From Trichosphaerium sp. ATCC 40318 (taxonomy: Eukaryota; Discosea; Flabellinia; Trichosidae), in NCBI GenBank assembly GCA_038496445.1, contig JALMLS010000287.1, positions 124,001 through 188,000 of the forward strand: a stretch of 64,000 nucleotides of DNA. The letters are read 5' to 3'. Made by a program: the position numbers and the translations under genes. How positions within the stretch are numbered: the stretch's first letter is position 1; every line of letters begins with the position of its first letter. The notes below the pieces were generated by a model, which had not been told where the DNA came from, made no database searches, and saw nothing but the letters and a program-made list of their open reading frames with translations. Positions 23,391-34,893 of the stretch are shown piece by piece.

Positions 23391-26300
23391 ATGAAGTGGC
23401 CTCTATGTAAAGTCCGTATTGCGCTTAAAGCACGAGATAAGATCAGATTCCAGCGAAACGACGTATCAACGTTATATTTTCTAAGCCTATGCGTCTCGGT
23501 GTTATCTTGGCTTGTGGTAGCACCGTTTTGCGTAATATACTTTGTTTCCGTTCCAGAAGCGTTGAGATCATGTACCAACGCGTTTTTAATGTCTCTGGTA
23601 CTTGGTATCGCTGCTGTAACAATTATTGCGTGGAGCATACTGCTAGTTATAGTACGGGTATTTTGCAAGCCTCCTGATAATCAATTCGTGCCATTGGAGC
23701 CAACAGAAGACGATATTCGTTTGGAACCGCTTGATGGTGGCATAGATGGTACTTGGTGTCACAAAATGGCACTAACAGTTTGTAGAATGGCAAGGTAGTG
23801 TTCAATTCGATGATAACGGCGTTGGGCCGAAAAAGAACCAAAAATGTTGTTTACATTGGAAGGAATGGGTGGTTCATGTACTAGCGTGCGTATTTAGCGT
23901 CTGGGGACTTTGCTGTTATCTTACATACAGTTTAGTATTGTTAGCGGGATTGCGATCATTTTAGCTTGCGTATTATGCCTCACTATTGTCTCATCGGCCA
24001 GTCCTGAGCGTTTGAGCTCAATACAAGTACGCCACGTCATGCTTTGGAAATTTTTTCATTTCTTTCATCACGTTATCAACAACGTTTCTACTCCAGTAAC
24101 ATTGTTGATAGGCTGGCGTGAAATCTCGTGTATTGATAGAACAGGATGTACATGGCGTCTTTCACGTGACTGGAAAATCAGAAGAAGACGTTGCCTACGG
24201 CCAAGGCTTCCTTCATGCTCAAGTAAGTCTAATAAACAAATATTGCTTATGTTATGTATTTATTCTTTGGTTTAGGAACGTATGTGGCAACTCGAGTTCA
24301 ACAGGAGGTATGTTAGGACAATCGCCAAGATTTCTTTTTCCAAAAGGCTTTCAGAAGACAAAAGTAAATTCATTCACATTCTGTTAAAGGTTAGCCCGGG
24401 GACTGCTATCAGAAGTATTGGGTAAGGACGCTTTGCGTATAGATAAACTATTTCGCACATTGGGTATAGCTAGGTAAGGCATTTAGTTACACCAGGATGA
24501 ACTTATTAATGTTCTACAAGGAACGCTGCCGCTGATGTGGCTGCTTTATCAGAAGTACATCATGATATTCTTAAAGCTTTCTGTGAGGTACATTAGAGGT
24601 CCCACCCGCTCGAATTACTTAGCCGTTTAGGGTATAAATAAGTACATCTCTATGAAGCCAAAACTTACATTAGAATTCAATCTTCTTGGATTCCAACCTC
24701 AACCTTATGTCCCTGAAGATATCATTCTCTTCTCTAAAGTAATGAGCTATGAGCAATCATGTATGTGACTCTTTTTTTTACTTGTGTTCCCACGTGCTAA
24801 CAATACAAAGCCAACATGGCAGATGAAATTAAGCGATTCCGTTGGCTAAAACTTAAGAACATTACAGCTGAACAAGTTGCATATCTCTCACCTTCATACC
24901 CTTCAGATGGACCTACAATAATAACTACATCTGAGTCAAAACGTGATAGTTTTGGTGAACCACTTCAACAGGTTCAAACAATCTTTCTTTACGAGACTTA
25001 ATCACCTAGGTTACCTTAAACCCAGCGCTTTTGGAGTACTATCAGGGTGTTACTACACGTCCTGGAACATCTAAAAGAAGTGAAGATAGATCTGATAATG
25101 ATCTATTGTATCGCATGTATGAGAAGACTAGTAATTATAAGGCATCTAACAGCTGGGTTACAACTGGAAAAAAAACAAAATCTGGAAAGCCAATTCTTTC
25201 CAATGACCCTCATTTACGTCTTCCTGTACGTACTTTGTATACATGTAACTAAATTATCAAATCCTTATTAATATCTAGATGCCATCTGTTTGGATACTTG
25301 TTCATGTTCACGTCTCCGATTCCAATAGAAATACAATAGGTGCCAAAAAACATGCGAACAAGACTCACAGCTTCTTGTCACTGTTAACTTGTGATATAAG
25401 GTTGTTCATTTCCTGGTGCGCCTGTGGTTGTTATTGGTAGGAATGATTATTTTGCTTGGGGCATTACAAGCAGTGGCGTCGATGTTCAAGGTAATTTCCG
25501 TTGTCATATCTTTTTAATTGCTTTTCTCGGTGTTTTTTGATATTAACGTTTGTCACTTCTTACCTAGATCTGTTTATCATGGAGGAAGAGAGCGATACTA
25601 CTTACAAACATAATGGTATTCTATTGAAATACCAATCACGTACAGAAGTCATAAAAGTAAAAGACAGCGACACTGTATGTGTTTCTATTTTTAGCTTTTT
25701 CTTGCAAAGAAAAAATTATAATACTAACCCATTGCCTAGGTTAACTTAGTTGTACGTGACTCTATCTATGGTCCTGTGATAAATGATATTATTGATGATG
25801 GTGATAAATTACCTACATTGTCTTTGAGATGGACTGCACTCGATGCCAATCATACTACGTATGCCCTTGTCTGAGTTTTAGTTTTTAGTGGAGCATTTAG
25901 TTTTCTTTATTGCTTACTAACTGGATAACTAGTGCAACTTTCTTTGATTTAAATAACGCCACAAACTTTGATTCATTTACTCAAGCTTTGGGAGAGCATG
26001 TTTCACCAGTAATGGTACGAGGTTTTCCGGAAATCCTTGACAGATTCTTCAAAAAGGCCACCAATTCATCTTACTAATTTACGTTCTGTAGAATTTTATT
26101 TATGCAGATACTTCCGGTAACATCGCATATAAACTCGCAGGGAAGGTACCTATACGAAAAGAAGGATCTACAGGTGAACTACCTGTACCAGGAAACGGAG
26201 ACTATGACTGGGATGTAAGTATTCTCAAGGCTCTTTTATGTTTTTGATGAATTGTTCTTTGTTTGTTCTTTCTGTGTTCTCAACGTTTTAAGGGTTGGAG

Positions 26301-27711
26301 GTCCTTCTCTTCTCTACCTACTACACAAAATCCTGAAGAGGATTTTATAGTTACAGCCAACAACAAGGTAAGTCATGACTTGTTTTACCCTTTTTGCTTT
26401 CGATATTAATCATCTTTTTAGATATCTTCAGATGCTGACTCTCTGCTATTTTCTGCAGATTGGGAAGCTCCCTTCCGTGCACAACGTATTGTTGATATGA
26501 TAAAATCTTATAATAAGACAGATATCACTGACCACAAAACTATTCAATTGGACCAACACACGTACTTCCATTTTTCTTGGAATCTTCCATCTTGACGGTC
26601 CATTCTTAGGGTTATCCGAGATTACCTTGGGTTTATATTGAACTCTACTAATCCAACAAGCGAGTCAGGTAAAGCGTGGAAGGAACGTCTACAAAAGTGG
26701 GATACAAAGTACGTAGAAAGAAAGAAAAAAAGTGGAACTGTTGGTTCCAGCCGCTTTTTTGTTTCGATGTTTGTCATTAATTCCATGTTAGTGAAATCCC
26801 TTCTTCAGAAGATGCCCTTGTATTTGAAGTATTCTTTCAAGCACTCTCACATGTTTCTGATGCGTTGATTGGAAAAGCAATTGATGACCCTGTTTTTATA
26901 CATGAAACGTTCCTTAACGATCGTTGTGGACCTGGTAATTCAAGCTGTGTTGATTTTGCAACAAAGGTATGTTATTTCTAAACTAGTAATACATTGAAAA
27001 CTTGGTGATCGAAATGTCAGAAATTACACGAGATAAACAAAACAACCATGTGGTTTTTTTGTTGAGGGTAACAACTTTCTTTAAGGCGCTTGAAGAGTCT
27101 ATTACAAGTCTTAATCTCGATGAACCTGAATCAATTAAAACTTGGGGTGAAAAACACGCTGTAGTATTGGCACACGTTGTTTCAAACTCTCCAGTAGGAT
27201 GCCTTTTCAGTAGGAAGTACGACCCGAGATATATTCATTGAACATACTCAACTTTGTTTTTTAGGCTAGAACGTGGAGGTTCTTCATTTACTGTTAATGT
27301 CGGTTCTTACGATGAAAGTGATTATGTTTCAAGTCACGGGCCAAGTTATAGACAGATCGTAGGTAAGTATGTGTACCTCAAATGAGAGTACAATAGAGTA
27401 GTGAACCACATTAATGTTTTTTGCTTTAGATTTGAATAACATTGAAGCTTCTATCTTTATCATTGCTGGTGGTCAATCTGGTAATGTTTTTGATAAACGA
27501 TATGGCGACTATGTACCTATGTGGGCTGTATGTTCTATTCTTTTTTTTTGTTTTTGGGGACGCACAGTTCTGTAATATTCCAGAAATTTTTTCCCCTTTG
27601 AACTAAACATGGATGACTAACTGTCTGTTAAACTAGGAAGGTGAATACATCCCTATGCAAACAAAGTATTATAAAGTAGCTTCACAACAAACTTTAAAAC
27701 CGAAACTATAA
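23391..27711 (+). CDS. Membrane-anchored penicillin-acylase-family Ntn hydrolase
   Basis: Catalytic part: RVLIEQDVHGVFHVTG, DVAYGQGFLHAQERMWQLEFNRR, then KASNSWVTTGKKT with the probable nucleophile Ser codon at 25145-25147, KPILSNDPHLRLP, NDYFAWGITSSG, YGPVINDI, NFIYADTSGNIAY and a late IIAGGQSGN. These are the ordered landmarks of penicillin acylase precursors, which cut themselves to expose an N-terminal Ser and hydrolyse amides. In front lies an exon with two membrane spans (TLYFLSLCVSVLSWLVV and AFLMSLVLGIAAVTI). Two introns, with donors at GTACTT and GTGCGT, join it in frame to a third span (SGIAIILACVLCLTIV) and then to the enzyme. If those joins are wrong, two genes are present. About twenty small introns. 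It ends TAA at 27709-27711. Substrate unknown; acyl-amide or N-acyl lipids are possible. Confidence 0.83.
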
Positions 27712-27959
27712 GCTTTGGCTAAAAGACGAGGTTTAAGAGAAACCACCGAAAAAAAATAAAAAAGTGAAAAAAGAAAGAAAAATAAGTGAATTTCTCGTTT
27801 TGTGTAGTACCATTTCTTCTGTTAGCTTGGCTGTGGACAGGCTGCATTAACTTTGAGATGTTTTCGTGTTTATTTCGATAGTTATAACTTTCTAACCGAG
27901 TGTCAATACTTGTGAACGCTCAAATGAACGCAAACAAGACTCAGCACTGTTTGTTTACC

Positions 27960-28210
27960 TTTAGACATCCAGCACATGATTTTAAATGCATGAAAATGGA
28001 CAACTTCAGGTTTGAAGCATGTTTATTGAAGGCAACCCACGATGAAGAGAAAATGTGGTACGAAAATAGGCACTTCTCAGCCAGTGTGTTTATGTTAATG
28101 CTAAACTACATGGTGTACAAAGAATGGAATGGACAACTTAAATGTCACCATGATCAACAGGAATCACCTATCTTTGTTATCAAAAATCTGGTTCAAGGCT
28201 GCCTAATATC
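27960..28210 (+). pseudogene. Decayed YwqK-repeat fragment
   Basis: Pieces of the 23-residue repeat are visible but in shifting frames: HENGQLQV and then FIEGNP in one frame, EEKMWYENRH in another, SQCVYVNAKLHG in the first again, and YKEWNGQLKCHH in the second. Read in order they follow the WYxNGQLxxQCxYVNGKxHG pattern of the intact copies on this window, interrupted by stops. A 120-codon open frame crossing this stretch (27900-28262) has no other support. I interpret it as the remnant of about two repeats. Confidence 0.55.
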
Positions 28211-28605
28211 TGAATGTAATAAACATCTGAAAGTTAAACCACTAGCACTATCAGATGCCTAGAGCATGGTCCGAACCTGTATTACTCAACCCTCTCTCAG
28301 GTCGAAGTACGACGTGTAAAATCTTCTTCAATAGCTTGGAGTAGCTTCACCTGCTTCTTGTAGCATGTCACTGCCATAAGAGTTTTACAAAAGAGATTTA
28401 CACGCGAACCACGTGTACGTCACGTTGTTCTACTACTTTTTTATGTGACGCTACTTCGTTGGTTGTAGTAAGGTAACGTAAAATACGGAAATATAGAAAC
28501 TGGAGACTTTTTTTGTTAAAGTGTTATCACCTAACAAAATTCACGTGGCTGCCGTTGGACATGAGAATTAAAAAAAAAGTGTACACATGCGTTTGTAACA
28601 AGGCT

Positions 28606-29088
28606 TTATTTAGCTGGATCTTCATATCTCATTGTAAACTCAACATCATAGGTAATATAATGGCCTAACGCGTTTTTTTCCCATACTTTCATGTCCAAAG
28701 TATTATTTACAATGGGAGTCTCTGAGGGTTCATCTAGATTTACACTCTGCATGATTTTCATTCCTGCATTGTTTGGGTCATCTATCATAGACATTGAGCG
28801 TAGATTATAATAACGGTCATAGTAGTGAACTACAGAAGAAGTATGTGTAGAAGTAGCGCCATCTTGTCGATGTACAAATGAACAATCTGGTTGTATTTCT
28901 CCAATCCAACGTTGTAGCGCACCGTATGGCGAGTTGTATTGCCAGCTTATATGATAGTATCTCTTTACAAAACGTTGAATACCTCTGTTGTTAGGTGTTG
29001 ACGATACCAAGTAGTACTCACAGTCATAAGCACACTGTGAGAGAGTGAATAAGGTTATCAGAAGTAAAAAGAAAGTTGCTGCACGCAT
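28606..29088 (-). CDS. Small secreted protein, unknown
   Basis: Intronless frame of 160 residues. Residues 1-19 are a textbook signal peptide (MRAATFFLLLITLFTLS, then QCA). The mature part has a Cys pair near its start, several Tyr-rich stretches (KRYYHISW, HYYDRYYNL) and a predicted beta-rich end (HYITYDVEFTMRYE). No domain is recognised; the size and strand pattern would also fit an NTF2-like fold as in the secreted protein at 3.5 kb, but sequence similarity is not evident. Lone Asn-Asn-Thr near the end could be glycosylated. A perfect 12-base palindrome around CACGTG lies 113 bases upstream of the start. Confidence 0.7.
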   Translation of the reverse strand: MRAATFFLLLITLFTLSQCAYDCEYYLVSSTPNNRGIQRFVKRYYHISWQYNSPYGALQRWIGEIQPDCSFVHRQDGATSTHTSSVVHYYDRYYNLRSMSMIDDPNNAGMKIMQSVNLDEPSETPIVNNTLDMKVWEKNALGHYITYDVEFTMRYEDPAK

Positions 29089-30280
29089 GTTTGTTATGTA
29101 TGAAGGTTACACAAATGTTTCCCAAATACAAAGACTGCTAACTTCCGTAAAGGTACACAAAGTGACCTGCGCAAGTAAACAAAACATTATTCAACAAAAT
29201 ACCCACGTGGGTGATGCGGTGCGTTCAGGAAGATCTGTCGCGATATGAGGTGATCCCTGGCAATCTCGTCTTAATGTTTACCCAACAACTCTTTCACGCA
29301 TTTACACGCACAATAGGCATCTAAATACTCTTTGAACGCCTAAAAAAACTGTGCACGTGTGCCACTTTGTATTGTTGAATAAAAGCAAAAAAGTTCGAAT
29401 TTGTGCGCTTCTTTCGCAACTGTTTCCCTAGATTCTGTCATCATGCGATGAGTTAAACCCCCACCGAAATGTCCTCTCACTAAAATGGGAAGAGACACGC
29501 CTGTGTGATTTGTTTAGGGCTGTTTTGGCAAGTATTTTTTTTCAAAGCCTCGTTTCGCTAGTTCGTGGATTTAGTGGATTGTCATTCATATTATTCATAC
29601 AGCTACCAGCGCAGCGGTAGTAGAGGAAATTTTTTTGTACGCAAGCGCTCTTTGTCAACACTAGCGATGTCGTACTGTTGAGTGTATACCTACAACACGT
29701 TTGCATCCGTAAGCAAGAGCAAGTCGTATTTTTTTATCACGTGATAATTATGAGGCAAAATACCGTCATGAAAGAGACAAATAGATGCCTTGTATACAAA
29801 GCTCACCAAAGAGTTGGTAATTCTTGAACACCACAGGTTACGCGAAAATCCTCCTGTTTTGTGATAAGGTTTGCTCCTTTTTTCTTTTTACTTCTGTGTC
29901 GGACACAAACAACCGTATGACGCTATAACGTCCATTGATGATTAGTGACGTATCAATATTTCTGTCTATTTCTCAAATTGTTCTGTACGCGCTACACTGA
30001 AACATTATTCAATCGCAGTACGTCAATAGAACCATAGCCATTTTTTTTATTATTCATGAATTTAGAGTACTGTTATGAATATCCAGCAAATGTCATTTGC
30101 TTGTTTGGTTTATTTGACTATGTTTTACTTTAGTCGAGCACGCTTCGCGTTACATAATAGTACAACACAAGCCTTAGCTTGGGAAAAATCCTCTTTACAA
30201 GTTTGTTTGTGTATTCTTTGATTAGCCTCTGAGTTTACTTTTCTGGTGATTATGTATTGTTTGTATAATTCTATTTGGTG
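29089..30280. other. Gene-free stretch with CACGTG palindromes
   Basis: About 1.2 kb without convincing coding sequence. It contains perfect palindromes ACCCACGTGGGT at 29201-29212 and TTATCACGTGATAA at 29734-29747, and another CACGTG near 29353. The first two may be promoter elements of the small secreted gene. No RNA gene recognised. Confidence 0.5.
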
Positions 30281-30283
30281 TAT

Positions 30284-30425
30284 TAGTAAACGCCATGGTG
30301 AGTATAGAAGTTGGTATGAAGATGGCAAACTGCAGAACAATACGTTTATAAAGATGGACGAAGACATGGAGAGTATAAGTCTTGGCATTGTAGAGATGTT
30401 TTTCAAAGGCAATATCTTTGCCAAA
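30284..30425 (+). pseudogene. Frameshifted YwqK-repeat fragment
   Basis: One repeat unit reads KRHGEYRSWYEDGKLQNN, and after a single-base shift the next reads YKDGRRHGEYKSW followed by a degenerate HCRDVFQRQYLC. Both match the consensus of the intact copies (HGEYKxWYxNGQL). There is no start, no N-terminal module and no further repeat, so this is a broken remnant just beyond the PP4R3 stop codon. Confidence 0.65.
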
Positions 30426-30449
30426 AAAAAAAATAGTGTTCATTTTACA

Positions 30450-33400
30450 TTATGTTTTATTACGGTCTGGCTTTAACCGCTTAGAAGGAGGTGGTGCGCC
30501 ATTCTCATTTACGTCATTAATATCATTTATACTTGATGAAATCTCAGTTGATTTTCGCTTTTTCATATTCACTTCACCAACGTGAACTTCCTTCTTTTCT
30601 CCGTCTGGAGTGAAATCCTCATCATCAGAATCAGAGTCACCATATGCAACAAGATTTCCTAGTATACTAGGTTTACTAGCATTATCTCTAACCTCAGGTT
30701 CAAAAGAATCAGGAGGTGTAGCATCATCATCATCGTCATCGTCTCGATCAAAAAATTTATCATCTTCATCAATATCCCAACTTGGCTGTTTTTTACCTCC
30801 TCTATCTTTAAACGAACTAGAACAAGACGTCAGACATTTCACCACAGTATCAAGAACAGGTCTAGTACACACGTTGGCCCAAAAAAAAAAACAAGACGAG
30901 AAAAGCGTAAAAAGCCACAAGGCTGAAAAAAGAACAAAAAATTGACAAAAAAAAAAAAGAACATCGTACGTTGAGGTTCCTTCCATTTTGTTTTTATCAT
31001 ACTCATTCTGTTCATAACGCGCTTTAAGTGACTTGAAAGTAGAAACATAATCCACATGCTCTAACTTTGATCCAAAGTTTTCAATGACATGTTTAACAAG
31101 TGGTTTGTTATTACTCTAAAAAAAAAGAACAATGAGTACATTGAAACGAAATTACTAACAACAGATGGTCGATCTTGTGTTGGACGTCATATTGATTTTA
31201 AAGGGTTGATATTAACATGTACACATACCTTTTTAATATGCTCAAATAACTCCAAAATAGCTGAGTTTAGAAGGTTGTATTTTGATCCGTTTGCAATAAA
31301 TAAGTCCACAATAGGTGCGAACAAGTTCATTTTCATGATATGATTACTATAATACTTATCTGTCTCATGGACTATAGCTCGGAAAAACCGAAGTGCAGCT
31401 AGAACAACAGAGTAAGTACAACCCCAACAGGTAGTTATGAATAAAAAAATTAACAAATAGGAGAACTGTGAATCGTACACAAAATAAGGAATTTCTCGCG
31501 ACTACCAACAAGTACTATGACTTTGGAGGGAATGTTTTTTCCCAGTAGGTATTGCTTAACACGATAATCATGTCTACGCACAAGATGCGTGAGTAAGTCT
31601 AGTGTTAGGTTCTTAGAGAGACCTTCAGCTTCAGAATGAACACCACCTACAAAAACAAGATTAACAAAACAAAGGTAAAACCAGGGTCTTTCGACCACAA
31701 CACAAAAAAACACCGCTGTACGTACCAGGAGGGAGTGCTCGCAGTATTGGAGCAATAACAAATTTCATGTACATCGTGTAAAACTTATCCACAAAGTCTT
31801 GGTTACCGTCATAGGCCTAAAGTAATCAATCAATAAAAATATGTCAAAAAAAAAAAAAACTTCGAACTCACCTCTTCGTTAGCATCAGCAGCGTCAATGA
31901 TTAATTTAATTACATCGCTGATAAGGATCTTAACACCACTCTCTGGGTCTTTATCGAGACACTCGATCAATATATACAAGAGAGATCCCTCTACAAAGAA
32001 ACAGTAAGAATCATTTATTACAATAATTTTAGGGAAAAAAAACGTACCAGGCGTTGATTCCGCCTTGTGGTGATTAGAAATATGCGTCCTTATAAGAGTT
32101 GAATCACTTTCGATGCTATGCGACATAATCTCAATACTAAACGGAGGTAAGAACACGTTCCATCCATGTATTCAATAAACAACAAGAAAACAGAAAAACT
32201 TGTGCAGCATCTAGAAAGCGCTGCTACAAATCTCCTTTTATGAGAACGCACCTGTTTAATCGCACAGATTTATCTGGGTTCTGTAAAGTTTTAGCCAATA
32301 CGTCGTATAAACCACGATCATTCAAGGAGCTAAAAATAAATGAGTTAACAATATGTTAAGTGATACAACATACCGATAAAAGGCAGTAATATTACGGAGT
32401 TCAAGAGTCTTTACTAAATCACATAGACTCTGTAAGAGCTTCATCAAATCAATCATTTTATCCTGTGGTGTAGACGATGATTTTATACGAACAAATCTCA
32501 AAAACAGTCAAGGAACAACACCACTGGTGCGTAAAAACAAAAAAAATATTTGGAAAAAAAAAAGTGGATACAGTTTTGTCAAAAACGCAGCGTCTGTAGA
32601 TAGCTTTGCAGCAATTTGACAATTGTTGATAATCACAAGAGAACCAAGTGTGCTAAAGGTCCCTTCATCTAATACACGGGCCAAAATAACATCCTAGAAA
32701 CCAGTTAATTTATGCACAAAGCAAAAAAACAAATAAATTACACACCTTAATATATTGCAAGCGAAACGTTAAGTGGATTTGATTTACAATTTCTGGATCG
32801 CCAAAGTCAAGTACTTGGTTGAATTTTGCTTTATTTTTTATAAAGTCACGATGTCTTGTAGTTTTATTCAATTCAGGGTCATCTAGACATAAATAAGAAA
32901 TCATTAGAAAAAAGAATTCTGAGAATTCTAATTAGAAAAGAGGAAAAAAACTGAAACTCCTTTTTAAGGCCACTCAGTAGGTTAAAAAAATATGCAGATA
33001 TCGATTCGTACATTCTAGTGCACCAAGCAAGTCAAAAATATGATCATCATCAAAGACAAAGTCGTAAATAGCTGGATTATTTAACAACACTAAAAAAAAC
33101 AAAATATAAGCATAAATGTAATTCTTCGTGAACTACAAACTTTAAAACTTTGACATACCGACACTAGTGAATATCTTAAAAATCCTACCAAGGTCCTCTT
33201 TAGCGTCAAGATCATCCAAAATGTGAAACAAATCAAACAATTTTTTCAAGTAATTACCGTCCTAAAATACACGTTAAACCAATAACAAACATTTCCCGAA
33301 GCGTAAAAATGATCAAAGCCAACAACAAAAATCCGATTAAATAATCGAGATTAACGAAATGCGATCGACCTCTACTTACGTTATCTAGTAGTGCTTTCGC

Positions 33401-34630
33401 AATCTTCTCCTTACGCATAGCGTATGTACCAGAGGATATTACTGTAACAATTTCATCAAGATTTTTTATATTTGCTGTAGGTAATTCTATTGCTTTTGTA
33501 TTAGATAGCTCTGCATAATCTAAATTTACATTAATAACTATTTACATACTTACGAAATTGAAAAAAGATCATTTTGTGATGTTCATAATTTCGACATAAG
33601 GTGGAACTACTACACTCACACTCTATGTGTGGTAATAGACAAGTATTTGATGAAGAGTAAAGAGGTAAACAACACCAAAAAATAAAAATACAATACGCCT
33701 AGTAAGTATCGCATTGATCAGAACGTAATAGTTTCATTGATTTAGCGCGTGTTCCTTTTTTGATAAATTTTTTTTTGTGAATACTTATTCAATGCAAAGG
33801 CACTTACGCTCATCAATAAACCCGAAACCAGCTCCTAGATCGCTTGGTATTTGATCACTTCCCATTTGTATCTGGTGGTTACGTAGTTCTTCCCTACAAG
33901 CCTTCTGTCAATATTTCTTTGCATGTAAAAAAATAATTTTGGCGCGAAATGAGCGCCTATTTCTCTAAAGGCGTTTTGAAAATGCGACAAAAAAGAATTG
34001 ACAAGTACGCGGTAACCTTTCCGTACCATATCTCATGACACCCAGAAGGTTCTTGAAAGCTAAGTGCTAAATCTTCTGTATCTTCAGCGTCAGATTCTTC
34101 ATCCTTCGCTTGATTCCAAACGATGAGAGTGTCTACAATGCGTGTTGGTTTTTTATTTCGAAAAAAAAAAAATAGAAAGCTGTGAATGGGTTGAAAATAT
34201 CCGTGACTAATGACATGTGAGCCATCTACGCCAAAAATGCGAAAAAAACCATCAAACTAAGTCCTTGCTTTTTCAAAGCGTCGCGGAAAACTAACGGTTA
34301 CCCCAACACCATTTTCAGCCACTCCATGTTTCAAAAACGCGCACCTTGTTGCCGTTTATAGATATCTTCCTTTGAGATTCGTGATTTCAGGAGCATGACC
34401 TTTTCATCGTCCTCCGACACAACAAATATCACTGGCGATACGTTCTAGGTTTTTTGAGCGTGTACAGAGTCATTTTAAGCGTTTGGTAAATTATGAAACC
34501 ATTTTTTTCAATATGTCTGATAATGCACCTCTGTTTCAACAATAGTAACATAACCGGTGCCTTGATCGGCCCATTGACCATCCTCATTTAGTTTGTACAC
34601 CTTCACGCGGCGGTCGTTTGTCTTTTCCAT
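30450..34630 (-). CDS. PPP4R3: PP4R3/SMEK, regulatory subunit 3 of protein phosphatase 4
   Basis: PP4R3 targets the PP4 catalytic subunit to substrates, for example in DNA-damage signalling and development. The N-terminus (start 34630) reads NDRRVKVYKLNEDGQWADQGTG, then SRISKEDIYKRQQ, DTLIVWNQ and DLALSFQEPSGCHEIW, the EVH1/PH-like domain that binds short motifs. It is followed by the helical SMK-1 region, with many small exons including FDDDHIFDLLG-like residues and NPEIVNQIHLTFRLQYIK. The C-terminus is acidic (DIDEDDKFFDRDDDDDDD) and ends in a basic nuclear-signal-like KKRKS and PSKRLKPD tail, stop at 30450. All hallmarks of SMEK/Psy2/falafel proteins are present in order. About twenty introns, many with long A runs on the plus strand, which are T tracts near the acceptors. 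Confidence 0.92.
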
Positions 34631-34893
34631 GAAGGTGTCTCTCTGAAAACACTACCCAATCATATTTATCAAGAAATACATTGCAGTTGCAAAAAAAAAA
34701 GTTCCCTGAGGTCAAGGCGAAAAAAGTACGTCTGCATACGTGATAACACTGGTACCACGCCTATTATGCGCTGTGGTGCACAACACAATACAGACTAAGC
34801 ATTCACACTAAACAATTGCATTTTACTTGCTGAAAACGTTATCAGTTAATAGCTATTTGCGTGGTTTCGCGCAAGAGACCTCTTACCGACGTT
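34631..34893. promoter_or_regulatory. Divergent promoter of PP4R3 and RasGEF
   Basis: Head-to-head spacer of about 263 bases. No TATA box or CACGTG core seen; a short A tract occurs near 34692. Confidence 0.45.

Noticed and set aside
27900-28262. 120-codon open frame as a new gene
   Set aside because: The first codon is not ATG, and repeat fragments in other frames explain the sequence better as a relic.
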